DNA of 64,000 nt from JADGRB01 sp963835825 (GTDB lineage: Bacteria; Myxococcota_A; Polyangia; Fen-1088): assembly GCA_963835825.1 (NCBI GenBank), contig CAWIGZ010000001.1:1612001-1676000 (forward strand). Reading direction: 5' to 3'. The notes beneath the pieces were generated by a model. That model was not told where the DNA came from and ran no database searches. It saw only the letters and a program-made list of their open reading frames with translations. Shown here piece after piece: positions 20,673 to 29,687 of the stretch (position 1 is the stretch's first letter; every line of letters begins with the position of its first letter). The translations under genes were made by a program, and so were the position numbers.

Positions 20673-23173
20673 GCGATTCCGGATCGGGCTCCAAGGACAG
20701 CGTCACCGAGGTGGCGGAGGAGTCCTTCGTCCGCGAACGGCCGCCCGACATCGAGCGAGGGACGGTGCTGGCGGGCCGGTATCAGATCGAGGACGTCATC
20801 GGAAGGGGAGGGAGCGGGATCGTTCTGCGCGTCTTCGATCGGGCCGCCCAGAACGTCGTCGCGTTGAAGGTGCTCAAGGCGGAGCTCGCGCGGGACACCA
20901 AGTGGGAGAAGCGATTCTCGCGTGAGCTGCGGCTGGGGCGTCCCATCCAGCACCCCAACGTCTGTCGGATCTTCGACATCGGGGAGGCCGACGGCCACCG
21001 CTTCTTGACGATGGAGATCGCTCGCGGGGGCTCGCTGCGCGACGAACTGAAGCTCGGCGATGCTCTCGAGCGCCCGCTCGAGGCGAAGATGGCCGACGCC
21101 AGGGCGGTGATCGCCGGTCTGGCCGCCCTGCACGCCGCGGGCGTCGTCCACCGCGACTTCAAACCCGACAACCTGCTTCGGATGGAGGACGGCCGGCTGG
21201 TGCTCTCTGACTTTGGTCTGGCAACCGACGCCGCGACCGCGCCCGGCGCCACCGTCTTGATCGGCACGCCTCACTACATGGCCCCCGAGGTTCTGGCCGG
21301 GGAGCCGGCCACCAGTCGGTCGGATGTCTGGGCGCTGGGGGTCGTCCTCCACGAGATCTTCTTCGGCCGGCGTCCGGAGCGGCGGTCGGTCAGCTTCGAC
21401 GGCGCGGGCAAGGGGCCCATCCGGCCGAGCTCGTCGGCGGAGCGCAGCATGTTGGCGCTGTGCGAGCGCTGTTTGGCGGACGCGCCGCTCGATCGACCGG
21501 CCGATGCAGGCGAGGTCGCGACCATGTTCGCAGCTTCACGGCTGTCACGTCCTGACCGCGGCGGACCTGAGAAGACCGGCAAGGTGGTGGGATACGCGCT
21601 GGTCTTCTTGGCGTTGGTGGTCGGCGGCGGAGTCGTCGCGAGGCACCGCAGGTCTGCACCGGCGTCCGCCGTCAGAGGTGCCGGTGGCACGATCGCACTT
21701 CGAGCGGCGACCCACCCGCCGGCAGATTGGACGAAGACCGCCCGGGTCATCACCGAGATTCCGGGGAGGGTGCACTGTTTTTCCGTCATCGATGAGCGAA
21801 CTGCCCAGATCATTTGGGGAACGCCCCGCCGTGCTGAAGACGTCGACGTGTCGACCGGCCGGCGTCGGCCGTCGCCCCTCGTCCCGGAGGCCTATGCGGC
21901 CGGCTGCCCGGAGCTCTCCCCGTCCGGCTCGGCTCTGTTGTTCACCGCGCTGACGTCAGCGGGGGCGAAAGAGATCCGGTGGTCGCAGGCCCGCGACGGC
22001 GGGGCCGCGACCACGATGACGTCGGGCTCGGAGCCGATGTGGCTGGGCGGCAACGACGAATTCCTTTTCACGGTCGATCCGTCTCATGCGGCGGTCTTCT
22101 CTCTACCAACGATGACCTTCACCCTGCTTCCGGATCCCAAGGTCGAGGGGCATCGCCTCATTACCAACAAGGCCGTCGGCAAGGACGGCCGGGCGCTGGC
22201 CCTGCTGCTGTACGGAGACGACGCGACCTTCGTTCTCGACGTCTACAGCGGAAGAGCGTTCGAGACGCAGAAGGTCTTCTCGACACCGCGGGTGCAGCGT
22301 GTCCAGTTCGGGGAAGACGACGACGAGATAGTGGTTCCCTTCGGCTCGTCGGGACCGAACACCACTCTTGCTGCGATCGATTGGCAAAGAGAGACGATCA
22401 GCGAATTGGGACGCTACGCGGGGTTCGATCTTCTGGCGAAGAAGGAGATTGGCGGGATGGAAACGCTCCTCGGACGACAGATCTCGGGCGACGCTTGGTT
22501 GGTTGAGGGGACTCGTAGGACACGCTTAACGTCCGATGGACGGATAACTTCGGCGGCCAGGTCTTTGTCCGGAGATCTGTTGCTCGGCAAGCGAGAAGGC
22601 GGCCGAAGCGTCATCTGGTGGCAGGGATCGGACGGCACCTCGCGGAAACTGACCAATGGAGAGGAAGACGTCACTCCCGACTTTTCTCCCGACGGACGCT
22701 GGTGGGCCTACGCGGACTACACGCGCAAGAGCATCATTCTTTGTTCAGTCAGCGGCGGAACATGTCGCGTGCTTCGCAATGACGAGCTTCTGCCGTCGTG
22801 GCCGAAATTTTCTCCCGACGGCAAGAGCTTGGCGTACGCCACTCAGGTGGGATCCACCCAGGTCACGGTAATCTCCGCGGAGGACGGCCACTATCTAGTC
22901 TCCTGGGATGCCTTCCCTTTGTGCCCTCCGGTCTGGTCATCATGGGCGACGGTTTGGAGCCTGGAGATATTCGCCGGACGTTACGTCTGGTTTGAGCGCG
23001 ATCTCACCGGAAAGAAGACGGGGAAGCGGTACGAAACGCAGCGGGAAGATGCCCCGACGGACGAATTCCACTGCTGGCCGAAGGCGCCTTCGCCCGACTC
23101 CCCGCCCCCTCAACAAATACGAGTCGAGAGGGCGGAGACCTCTCGGCTGCTGGCCTTGCCCCGCTCTGATTGA
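20669..23173 (+). CDS. Ser/Thr protein kinase 2 with beta-propeller-like sensor
   Basis: 834 residues from ATG 20669, coupled by ATGA to kinase 1. Kinase domain at about 37-295: IGRGGSGIV loop, ALKVLK lysine, VVHRDFKPDN, LSDFGLATD, YMAPEVLAG. One membrane helix (VVGYALVFLALVVGGGVVA, about 307-325) puts the C-terminal 500 residues outside. That part carries repeats of the PD40/TolB beta-propeller type (FSPDGRWWAYAD, FSPDGKSLAYAT, LSPSGSALLFT), so it likely senses an extracellular or periplasmic ligand. It is a close paralogue of kinase 1. Together with the flanking FHA regulators it suggests a phosphothreonine relay. Its 3' end faces the small secreted-peptide gene. Confidence 0.9.
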   Translation: MSDSGSGSKDSVTEVAEESFVRERPPDIERGTVLAGRYQIEDVIGRGGSGIVLRVFDRAAQNVVALKVLKAELARDTKWEKRFSRELRLGRPIQHPNVCRIFDIGEADGHRFLTMEIARGGSLRDELKLGDALERPLEAKMADARAVIAGLAALHAAGVVHRDFKPDNLLRMEDGRLVLSDFGLATDAATAPGATVLIGTPHYMAPEVLAGEPATSRSDVWALGVVLHEIFFGRRPERRSVSFDGAGKGPIRPSSSAERSMLALCERCLADAPLDRPADAGEVATMFAASRLSRPDRGGPEKTGKVVGYALVFLALVVGGGVVARHRRSAPASAVRGAGGTIALRAATHPPADWTKTARVITEIPGRVHCFSVIDERTAQIIWGTPRRAEDVDVSTGRRRPSPLVPEAYAAGCPELSPSGSALLFTALTSAGAKEIRWSQARDGGAATTMTSGSEPMWLGGNDEFLFTVDPSHAAVFSLPTMTFTLLPDPKVEGHRLITNKAVGKDGRALALLLYGDDATFVLDVYSGRAFETQKVFSTPRVQRVQFGEDDDEIVVPFGSSGPNTTLAAIDWQRETISELGRYAGFDLLAKKEIGGMETLLGRQISGDAWLVEGTRRTRLTSDGRITSAARSLSGDLLLGKREGGRSVIWWQGSDGTSRKLTNGEEDVTPDFSPDGRWWAYADYTRKSIILCSVSGGTCRVLRNDELLPSWPKFSPDGKSLAYATQVGSTQVTVISAEDGHYLVSWDAFPLCPPVWSSWATVWSLEIFAGRYVWFERDLTGKKTGKRYETQREDAPTDEFHCWPKAPSPDSPPPQQIRVERAETSRLLALPRSD

Positions 23174-23198
23174 GGCGGAATGTCGCGCGCTGCGACAA

Positions 23199-23330
23199 TC
23201 AGCACATGACGGGCGGACAGAATCCTTTCGGCGTCGTCGGCACCGGCACCTTCGTCGCCGAGTGGGCGAACACCGTAGCAGTGGCCGAAGCGGCGACGAA
23301 TAACGCGACGAGCACAATCTTTTTGATCAT
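23199..23330 (-). CDS. Small secreted peptide ending in CPPVMC
   Basis: A 43-residue product from ATG 23330, supported by AGGAG five bases upstream on that strand (23336-23340). The N-terminus MIKKIVLVALFVAASATATVFA is a signal peptide; cleavage near FAHSA would leave about 20 residues, Thr/Pro-rich and ending in CPPVMC with two cysteines four residues apart. A longer in-frame start at 23423 has no binding site. No family recognised. It sits convergent to kinase 2 and upstream of the second FHA regulator on the other strand. It may be a secreted signal or metal-binding peptide; that is inference. Confidence 0.6.
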   Translation of the reverse strand: MIKKIVLVALFVAASATATVFAHSATKVPVPTTPKGFCPPVMC

Positions 23331-23340
23331 GGGATCTCCT

Positions 23341-23536
23341 TGTGGTCTGGTCGTTGCGGGTCGGAAAACCGCGCCAGAAAGCGACGCGGCCTTTCGGCCT
23401 TCCAAGAGCAACTGCAGGACCACTTCGGAGAGCCCTGAACTCCGGGCTTTTTCGGCGGAAAACGGACGTTTTGGGGGCGCGGTTTTATATCCGTTTACGC
23501 AAGGGCAGTTACGCTTTATCGTTCGGCTAATCCCAA
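23341..23536. promoter_or_regulatory. AT-richer divergent intergenic region
   Basis: About 196 bases between the secreted-peptide gene (minus) and the second FHA regulator (plus). It is much richer in A/T than its surroundings from about 23450 onward, with TTTTATAT at 23483-23490 and TTTATC at 23515-23520 as possible -10 elements for the plus strand, and a GGCCTTTCGGCC palindrome at 23388-23399. No clear -35 is paired with these, so the exact promoter is not assigned. Confidence 0.35.
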
Positions 23537-24925
23537 GTGATCACGCCCAACGAAAGCACCACGTTTGTTCCGCGCCACGAGGCGTCAGACGACCCCGTGA
23601 AGGTTCCTCTCGTATTGGTCGTGGGGGACAGCCGGGGGAACGTTCCGCAGGGGGCGGACCGGCTCGCGACGTTCACCGGGTCGTTGGTCGTCGGGCGCCG
23701 GCAGGCGACCCAGGGGGAGCCGGGGCAAGCTTCGTTGGTCCTGCCCGACCGGATGGTCTCGTCGCAGCACATGGCGATCACCCCTGCGCCCGAGGAGGGG
23801 GTCTACGAGCTGACCGACCTGTCGAGCACCAACGGGACGATCGTCGATGGCGAGCCGGTCGAGACGACTGTCCGGCTGCGGGACGGCTCGGTCATCTTCG
23901 TCGGGAGCCACGTGCTGGTCTTCCGGGTCACGACTGTCGCGCAGCGGACGGCGATCGAAGCCGAGGTCTCGAATCCGCTCGGTCCCGTGGCGACGGTCAA
24001 TCCGGCCTTTGCCACGGTCTGTCAGAAGCTGCGAAAGCTGGCGGCCGCGGGCGAAGAGCTGCTGCTGACCGGCGAGACCGGCGTCGGCAAGGAGGTCTAT
24101 GCCGAGGCGGTTCACCGGGCCAGCGGCCGGACGGGGCGGTTCGTGGCCATCAACTGCGCCGCCATTCCCCGCGAGCTGGTGGAGACGGAGCTCTTCGGCT
24201 ATGCGCGGGGCGCGCACTCGCAGGCGGCGATGGCCAAGGGCGGGATCATCGAGGAGGCGGAGAACGGAACGCTGTTCCTGGACGAGATCGGCGAGATGGC
24301 GCCCGAGCTGCAAACGAAGCTGCTGCGCTTCACCCAGGATCGGATGCTGTCGCCGGTCGGCGGGCTGCGCGCGCGGCGGATCGAGACGCGCATCATCGCC
24401 GCCACCAGCCGCACCGCCGCGCCGTCGCAGTCGCAGTCGGGCGGCCTGGGCCTGCGCGTCGATCTGGCGGCCCGCCTCGGCGCTGAACCGATCCGGATCC
24501 CGCCGCTGCGCGACCGCGTGGAAGATCTGGGCGCCCTGGCCAGCCATCTGCTGGGTGCTCGGAAGAAGCCGATCGAGCTGACCGCCTTCCAGGCGCTCTG
24601 CCTTTACTCGTGGCCCGGCAACGTCCGCGAGCTCGGCAAGGTCATGGCCTCGGCCGAGGCGCTGGCGCGCGACACCGAGCGGATCGCGATCGAGCACCTG
24701 CCCGGGACGATCCTGTCGGCGCCGCGCATCAAGGGTTCGGCCGGTGGCCGCCGGAAGTCGCGTCCGCCGCCCGACGCCGCCGAGCTGGAGGCGTTGATCC
24801 GCCGGTTTCAGGGGAACATGATGCGCGTCTCCCGCGAGCTCGATCGGAAGCCGGCGCTGGTCTATCGCTGGGCCAAACGGTTCGGACTGAAAGCGGACGA
24901 CTTTCGCGTTAAGAAAGAGGCCTGA
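23537..24925 (+). CDS. FHA-AAA+-Fis regulator without GAFTGA motif, copy 2
   Basis: 462 residues from GTG 23537; no strong ribosome binding site. FHA domain (about 25-135): VVGRRQ, VSSQHMAI, LSSTNGTIVDG. AAA+ domain (about 165-385): Walker A GETGVGKE, ETELFGYARGAHSQA, Walker B LFLDEIGEM, then RIIAATSR. As in copy 1, the GAFTGA loop is missing (GAHSQA in its place). The C-terminal helix-turn-helix is MMRVSRELDRKPALVYRWAKR. It is a paralogue of the regulator at 16792 and flanks the same kinase pair, so the four genes look like one duplicated FHA/kinase signalling module. Confidence 0.87.
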   Translation: MITPNESTTFVPRHEASDDPVKVPLVLVVGDSRGNVPQGADRLATFTGSLVVGRRQATQGEPGQASLVLPDRMVSSQHMAITPAPEEGVYELTDLSSTNGTIVDGEPVETTVRLRDGSVIFVGSHVLVFRVTTVAQRTAIEAEVSNPLGPVATVNPAFATVCQKLRKLAAAGEELLLTGETGVGKEVYAEAVHRASGRTGRFVAINCAAIPRELVETELFGYARGAHSQAAMAKGGIIEEAENGTLFLDEIGEMAPELQTKLLRFTQDRMLSPVGGLRARRIETRIIAATSRTAAPSQSQSGGLGLRVDLAARLGAEPIRIPPLRDRVEDLGALASHLLGARKKPIELTAFQALCLYSWPGNVRELGKVMASAEALARDTERIAIEHLPGTILSAPRIKGSAGGRRKSRPPPDAAELEALIRRFQGNMMRVSRELDRKPALVYRWAKRFGLKADDFRVKKEA

Positions 24926-24996
24926 AATCGAGCGGCGGCGGTTTCGGCGCGCGGTAATGAAACCCGAACAGTGCTTGCGCGCCCTGGTGTAACGAA

Positions 24997-26103
24997 ATGG
25001 ACGACCTCGCCCGATTCCTGCGTCCCGCCGGCGGCGGAATTCATACGGTGAGCACCGGGCGCGCGGCCCGCGAAGCGTTGCAGAAGGCGCTGTACGGCGC
25101 CCGCGACGAGGCCGAGATTCAGGACAAGTGGCGCGCCGCGCTGGCGTCCATCGGCATGGCGCGGGTGGCGATCCTGGGGATCCCCTCCGATTGCGGGGCG
25201 GGGCTGACGCGCGGCGCTGCCTTTGGGCCTGAAGCGGTGCGGTCAGCGCTGCTTCGGCAGGCGCCCGATTTTCCGGCCCGCGCGCTGGGCGCCGGGATCG
25301 TCGACGTCGGCGATCTCTTCGTCGTCCCGCAGCTCCTGACCGACGACATGTTGAGCGACGAGCAGCGGCGCCGGACGCGCGCGGTGCTCTACGGGCCCGC
25401 CGCCGCCGACGGCGATTGGCCGGTGGCGCCGCTGACCATTGCCGAACGCGTGGTCGATCAATTGCTGCGTGCGCGTCCTGGATTGCGAATCTTCATGCTC
25501 GGGGGAGATCACTCCGTTGCCTGGCCGGTGGTGGCGGCGCTCGCCCGCCACGTCTCCGAGCCCTGGGCCATCGTTCACGCGGACGCGCACACGGACCTGC
25601 TGCCCGAACGTCTGGGCATCCGGATCTGCTTCGCCACCTGGGCCTATCACGCCAACGAGCTGCTCGGGCGGGGTGGACGGCTGGTGCAGGTCGGTGTGCG
25701 GACGTCGTCGCGCACGAAAGAGCACTGGGAGTCGACGCTCGGCGTCCGGCAGTTCTGGGCCGACGAGGTCCAGGCGCGCGGCGGCGCGGTGATCGACGAC
25801 GTCATCCGGCACCTGCAGGACCTGGGCATCCGGCGCGTCTATCTGTCGAACGACATCGACGCCACCGACAGCGCGGCGGCCCCTTCGACCGGCGCGCCCG
25901 AGCCGAACGGCCTGTCGCCCGACTTCGTGCGCGCGCTGGTCGCCCGGGTCGGCGCGGCGTTTCCGCTCCTCGGCGCCGACGTGGTCGAAGTGGCGCCCTC
26001 GATCGGGAGCGCCGAGGATGCCCGGCGGACCAGCGAGGTCGCGGCCTCGTACATGCGGGCGTCTCTGGCGGCGCTGGCGGACGCGCCGACGCTGATCTCG
26101 TAG
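24997..26103 (+). CDS. Arginase/agmatinase/formiminoglutamase family hydrolase
   Basis: 368 residues from ATG 24997. A ureohydrolase-fold enzyme that uses a two-manganese centre to hydrolyse guanidino or formimino compounds. Metal ligands are all present: LGGDHSV (His), VHADAHTDLL (Asp, His, Asp) and SNDIDATD (two Asp). The core begins at VAILGIPSDCGAGLTRGAAFGP. The N-terminal 50 residues and a 30-residue insert before TIAERVVDQLL are longer than in classic arginase. Substrate (arginine, agmatine, guanidinobutyrate or formiminoglutamate) cannot be told from sequence. It is 9 bases upstream of the TPR-zincin gene. Confidence 0.87.
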   Translation: MDDLARFLRPAGGGIHTVSTGRAAREALQKALYGARDEAEIQDKWRAALASIGMARVAILGIPSDCGAGLTRGAAFGPEAVRSALLRQAPDFPARALGAGIVDVGDLFVVPQLLTDDMLSDEQRRRTRAVLYGPAAADGDWPVAPLTIAERVVDQLLRARPGLRIFMLGGDHSVAWPVVAALARHVSEPWAIVHADAHTDLLPERLGIRICFATWAYHANELLGRGGRLVQVGVRTSSRTKEHWESTLGVRQFWADEVQARGGAVIDDVIRHLQDLGIRRVYLSNDIDATDSAAAPSTGAPEPNGLSPDFVRALVARVGAAFPLLGADVVEVAPSIGSAEDARRTSEVAASYMRASLAALADAPTLIS

Positions 26104-26112
26104 GATAGGCCG

Positions 26113-27183
26113 ATGACCAGCGAATCGGACGACGAGCAAGAGAACGAGGCGGCAGGCGAGGCGGGCGATCCGCGGATCGAGGCGGCCTGGGAGGCGCTGG
26201 AGACCGGCGACGTGGCCGAGGCGCGCCGGCAGGCCGAGGCGCTCGATCCGAAGTCGCCCGAGACGTTGCTGCTGCTCGGCGCCTGCTGCCGCGAGGAGGA
26301 GGACGACGCCCAGGCGATCGCCATCCTCAAGCGGGCCGCGGCGGCCGATCCCGACTGGGCGACGCCGGAGCTCTGGCTCGGCGAGATCCTGGCCGGCGAT
26401 CCGGAGGCGACCGCCGAGGCGCTCCGGCACGCCACGCGCGCGCTCGATCTGACGGACGACGAGACCGAGTTCCTCTCGGCGGTCGCGCTCAAGGCCGGTC
26501 TCGAGACCGAGATGGGTGAGATCGAGGAGGCGAAGCGCACGCTGGAGGAGCTGCCGCCGCCCGAGGTTCGCCTGGAGGACCCCGACCTGGCGCTGGAGAT
26601 CGCCGATCTGCAGCTGGCGCTCGGCGATGCCGAGGCGGCGCGGGATCGGCTGCGCCTCCTGTGCGAGGCGAACCCGACGATGGCCGACGCCTGGTATGCG
26701 CTGGGCTGCGCGGCCGAGCAGCTCGACGACGAGACCGAGATGCGGGCTGCCTGGAAGCGGACCTGGATGCTCGATGCGGCGCCCGGCGACGGCGCCCGCT
26801 CCGCGGGAGAGGCCGACAGCTTGCCGGAAGCGGAGGTCGCCGCGGTCGCCGAGGCGGCGCTGGAGGAGCTGCCCGCCCGGGCGCGGGTCCTCCTCGAGGG
26901 GATTCCGATCGTCATCGCCGAGCTGCCGGCCGAATCGGACGTGGCCACCGGCCTCGATCCGCGGCTGCTGGGCCTGTTCAGCGGGACGCCGCATGGGGAG
27001 GGGGCCACGGCGCTGGGCGGGCAGCCCGGGCTGACGCAGATCGTGCTGTTCCGGCGCAACCTCGAGCGGGCGGCCCGCGACGAGGATGAGCTTCGCGAGG
27101 AGATTCGCACCACCTTGCTGCACGAGACCGGACATTTCTTCGGGCTCGACGACGCGGCCCTGGAGGAGATGGGGCTGGCCTGA
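26113..27183 (+). CDS. TPR protein with C-terminal Zincin_1 metallopeptidase domain
   Basis: 356 residues. Residues 10-225 are acidic helical repeats of the TPR type (AEARRQAEALDPKSPETLLLLG; ADPDWATPELWLGEIL). The last 110 residues match the Zincin_1 (minimal metallopeptidase) family: ARVLLEGIPIVIAELP, LDPRLLGLFSGTP, TQIVLFRRNLERAA and the zinc motif LLHETGHFFGLDD (HExxH, then G and D). Proteolytic activity has rarely been shown for this family. The combination suggests a protein that binds a partner through its repeats. Likely co-transcribed with the arginase-family gene. Confidence 0.8.
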   Translation: MTSESDDEQENEAAGEAGDPRIEAAWEALETGDVAEARRQAEALDPKSPETLLLLGACCREEEDDAQAIAILKRAAAADPDWATPELWLGEILAGDPEATAEALRHATRALDLTDDETEFLSAVALKAGLETEMGEIEEAKRTLEELPPPEVRLEDPDLALEIADLQLALGDAEAARDRLRLLCEANPTMADAWYALGCAAEQLDDETEMRAAWKRTWMLDAAPGDGARSAGEADSLPEAEVAAVAEAALEELPARARVLLEGIPIVIAELPAESDVATGLDPRLLGLFSGTPHGEGATALGGQPGLTQIVLFRRNLERAARDEDELREEIRTTLLHETGHFFGLDDAALEEMGLA

Positions 27184-27203
27184 AGGCGCCGGTCGCCCCG
27201 TCC

Positions 27204-27232
27204 TTGACAATCCGCGGTGTGCTCCGCATGAT
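27204..27232 (+). promoter_or_regulatory. Sigma-70-type promoter of rpsT
   Basis: TTGACA (27204-27209), a 17-base spacer and CATGAT (27227-27232, four of six matches to TATAAT). The gene start at 27260 is about 28 bases downstream of the -10. It is the best -35 match seen in this part of the window. Confidence 0.65.
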
Positions 27233-27259
27233 GCGCGCCCAAACGAGCGAAGGAACAAC

Positions 27260-27541
27260 GTGGCGAACATCAAGTCATCAGAGAAGGCGAACCGCCAGCG
27301 CGTGCGGCGAACGGCGCGCAACGTGGCCCAGACGACGGCGATGCGGACGGCGATCAAGAAGCTCCGCGCGGCGCTCGGCGCCCAGAGCAAGGGGGGGGCC
27401 AAGAATCTCGGTCCGCTGCTGAAGAGCGCGGTCCAGGCGATCGACAAGGCGGCCTCGAAGGGGGTCATCAAGAAGGGGACGGCCTCGCGGTCGGTGTCCC
27501 GCCTGACGGTCGCCGTCAGCAGCGCCGGCGCCGCCAAGTAG
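27260..27541 (+). CDS. rpsT: 30S ribosomal protein bS20
   Basis: 93 residues, the usual length, from GTG 27260 with an AAGGAA site about 6 bases upstream. Typical sequence: ANIKSSEKANRQRVRR at the N-terminus, long Lys/Arg-rich helices (MRTAIKKLRAAL) and AIDKAASKGVIKKGTASRSVSRL at the end. It binds 16S rRNA early in 30S assembly. It is intact, transcribed from its own promoter, and convergent with holA five bases beyond its stop. Confidence 0.95.
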   Translation: MANIKSSEKANRQRVRRTARNVAQTTAMRTAIKKLRAALGAQSKGGAKNLGPLLKSAVQAIDKAASKGVIKKGTASRSVSRLTVAVSSAGAAK

Positions 27542-27546
27542 CTGCG

Positions 27547-28572
27547 TCAGCTTCGCGGACGCTCGGCCGAGCTTTCGGCGAGCGTCTGCACCAGGCGCGA
27601 CAGCGCGATCTCCGGATCGAGCTTCGAGCTCTTGAGCTCGACGTCGGCCGTGTAGAGGCGCTCGAAGGCGCGCTCGAGCGAGGCGCGTGACATGCGGCGC
27701 GCCGGGACCAGCACGTCGTCGAGGAAGAAGGGGTTGATCCCGACGCCGGCGGCGATCTCGTTGCGTCCCGCCCCCGAGGCGAACAGCTCCTTGGCGCGCC
27801 AGACCTGCCGCAGGTGGCGCGCCAGCATGAACTGGATGCGCAGCGCCGGCTCGCGGTTGCGGAGCATGTTGGTGAGCAGCGCCAAGGCGCGCCCGACGTC
27901 GCCGGCCCCGATGGCCTTGGTCAGCTCGAAGACGCCGCGCTGGCGGGTCTCGGCGATCAGATCCTCGACGTCGTCGACGCCGATCCCCTTGTCCCCCGCG
28001 TAGAGGGCCAGCAGGTCGAGCGCCTGCGACAGCCGGCCCAGATCGGGCCCGGCGGCGGTGGCCAGCGCCTCGGCCGCGTCGGGCGCCAGCGTCAGCTTCC
28101 GCGCGCGCGCCTCCGTCCGCAGCCAGCCGGCGAGCGCCTGATCGCGCAGCGGCGCGAAGACGTGCAGGTAGCCGCGCTTTTTGAGCGTCTGGAACGCCTT
28201 GAACCGGACGTCGACCTTGTCGGCGATCAGCAGCAGGCAGGTCGACGGGTTCGGATCCGCGGCGTAGCCGGCCAGCGGTTCGAGATCCGCCGCCTTGACC
28301 TCGTCGACCGCCTTGCCGACGACCAGCCGTCGCTTGGCCAGCATCGGCAGCGTGCGCGCGGTGGCCAGCGCCGGCCCGAGCCCCTTCTCCTTGAGGTCGA
28401 AGACGTCCTGGTTGAAGGCGGCCGCGGCGCCTCCCTCGGCCACGACCGCGGCGCGAATGGCCGCGGCGGTGGCGTCGACCAGGTAGCGCTCGCCCGACAG
28501 GCAGTAGATGGGGTCGATCTCGCCGCGGGCCACGGCGGCGGCGATGTCGGGCGGCGGAGACGGCGGGGCCAC
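27547..28572 (-). CDS. holA: DNA polymerase III subunit delta
   Basis: 341 residues, usual length. The delta subunit of the clamp loader opens the beta sliding clamp. Recognised by PIYCLSGERYLVDATAAAIRAAV at the N-terminus, TLPMLAKRRLVVGKAVDEV, PNPSTCLLLIADKVD, LALYAGDKGIGVDDVEDLIAETRQRGVFELTKAIGAGDVGRAL (in pieces), and the C-terminal collar helices ending in LSRLVQTLAE. The start is GTG 28572. The genome neighbours (rpsT convergent) are as in many bacteria. It is divergent from mutY across 33 bases. Confidence 0.9.
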   Translation of the reverse strand: MAPPSPPPDIAAAVARGEIDPIYCLSGERYLVDATAAAIRAAVVAEGGAAAAFNQDVFDLKEKGLGPALATARTLPMLAKRRLVVGKAVDEVKAADLEPLAGYAADPNPSTCLLLIADKVDVRFKAFQTLKKRGYLHVFAPLRDQALAGWLRTEARARKLTLAPDAAEALATAAGPDLGRLSQALDLLALYAGDKGIGVDDVEDLIAETRQRGVFELTKAIGAGDVGRALALLTNMLRNREPALRIQFMLARHLRQVWRAKELFASGAGRNEIAAGVGINPFFLDDVLVPARRMSRASLERAFERLYTADVELKSSKLDPEIALSRLVQTLAESSAERPRS

Positions 28573-28605
28573 GTCCCCGTTGTACTACACTGCCAGCCGA
28601 GCACG

Positions 28606-29676
28606 ATGCCGATCGCTCCCTCTCTGCTCCGCTGGTACGACCGGACGAAGCGCGACCTGCCGTGGCGCCGCGCTCCCACGCCCTACAAGACGCTCGTCTC
28701 CGAGCTGATGCTTCAGCAGACCACCGTGGCGGCGGTGATCCCGTACTTCGAGCGCTTCATCGCGCGGTTCCCGACGCTGGCTTCGCTGGCGGCGGCCGGC
28801 GAGGAGGAGGTGACCGCGCTCTGGTCGGGGCTCGGCTATTACGCCCGCGCTCGCAATCTCCGCCGCGCCGCGGTCGCCGCCGTCGCCGAGCACGGCGGCG
28901 AGCTCCCGCGGACCGAGGCGGCGCTGGGCGAGCTGCCCGGGCTCGGCCCGTACACGGCGGCCGCGGTGGCGGCCATCGCCTTCGGCGCGCCGACGTTCGC
29001 TCTCGACGGCAACGGCGCGCGGGTCATGGCGCGGCTGGGCGGCGTCGCCGACTCGATCGATCTGCCCGCCACCCGCGTGCGCCTGCGGGCAGCCGGCGCG
29101 CGCGAGGTGCCGCGCGTGCGCCCCGGCGATTTCACCCAGGCCGTCATGGAGCTGGGCGCGACGGTCTGCACGCCGCGCAACCCCCGCTGCGATGCCTGCC
29201 CGCTGCGCGCCTCCTGCGCCGCGCGTGCCGCCGGGACCGTCGACGAGCTCCCCCGCCGCACCAAGCGGGTGGCGCGCCCGGTGGTGCGCGTCGCCTGCGC
29301 CTGCGTCACCGACGGTGCGCGCGTCTTGCTCATCAGGCGCGGGCGCGGGCTCCTGGCCGGGACCTGGTCGCTGCCGGAGGCGCCGGTCGCCTCGGAGCCC
29401 GCGCGCGCGGTGGTGCGCCGGGTGGCCGAGCAACTTGGCGTCGGCGCGCCCGCCGCAGCGGTGGTCCACCACGGCGCCGTCCGTCACGTCTTCACCCACC
29501 GCGACGTCACGGCGGAGGTGTTTCGCATCGACGTGCCCCGGGCCGGTCGCGCGCGCGCCGATCAGCGCTGGGTCGCGCCGGCTGGAATGCAGGAGCTGGG
29601 CGTCTCCAGCTTCACCCGCAAGACCGTGGCGGCGGGGCTGGGAACAAAACGGGACAACATGGCGCGGCGGTCGTAA
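28606..29676 (+). CDS. mutY: A/G-specific adenine glycosylase
   Basis: 356 residues from ATG 28606. Removes adenine mispaired with 8-oxoguanine or guanine. Family features in order: LPWRRAPTPYKTLVSELMLQQT (catalytic Glu in SELMLQQT), the helix-hairpin-helix LGELPGLGPYTAAAVAAIAFG with the following catalytic Asp region FALDGNGARVMARL, and the iron-sulfur loop C-x6-C-x2-C-x5-C (CTPRNPRCDACPLRASC). The C-terminal NUDIX-like domain (from about 225) recognises 8-oxoguanine. All key residues are present. The next gene begins 11 bases after the stop. Confidence 0.95.
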   Translation: MPIAPSLLRWYDRTKRDLPWRRAPTPYKTLVSELMLQQTTVAAVIPYFERFIARFPTLASLAAAGEEEVTALWSGLGYYARARNLRRAAVAAVAEHGGELPRTEAALGELPGLGPYTAAAVAAIAFGAPTFALDGNGARVMARLGGVADSIDLPATRVRLRAAGAREVPRVRPGDFTQAVMELGATVCTPRNPRCDACPLRASCAARAAGTVDELPRRTKRVARPVVRVACACVTDGARVLLIRRGRGLLAGTWSLPEAPVASEPARAVVRRVAEQLGVGAPAAAVVHHGAVRHVFTHRDVTAEVFRIDVPRAGRARADQRWVAPAGMQELGVSSFTRKTVAAGLGTKRDNMARRS

Positions 29677-29687
29677 AAGGAGACGTG

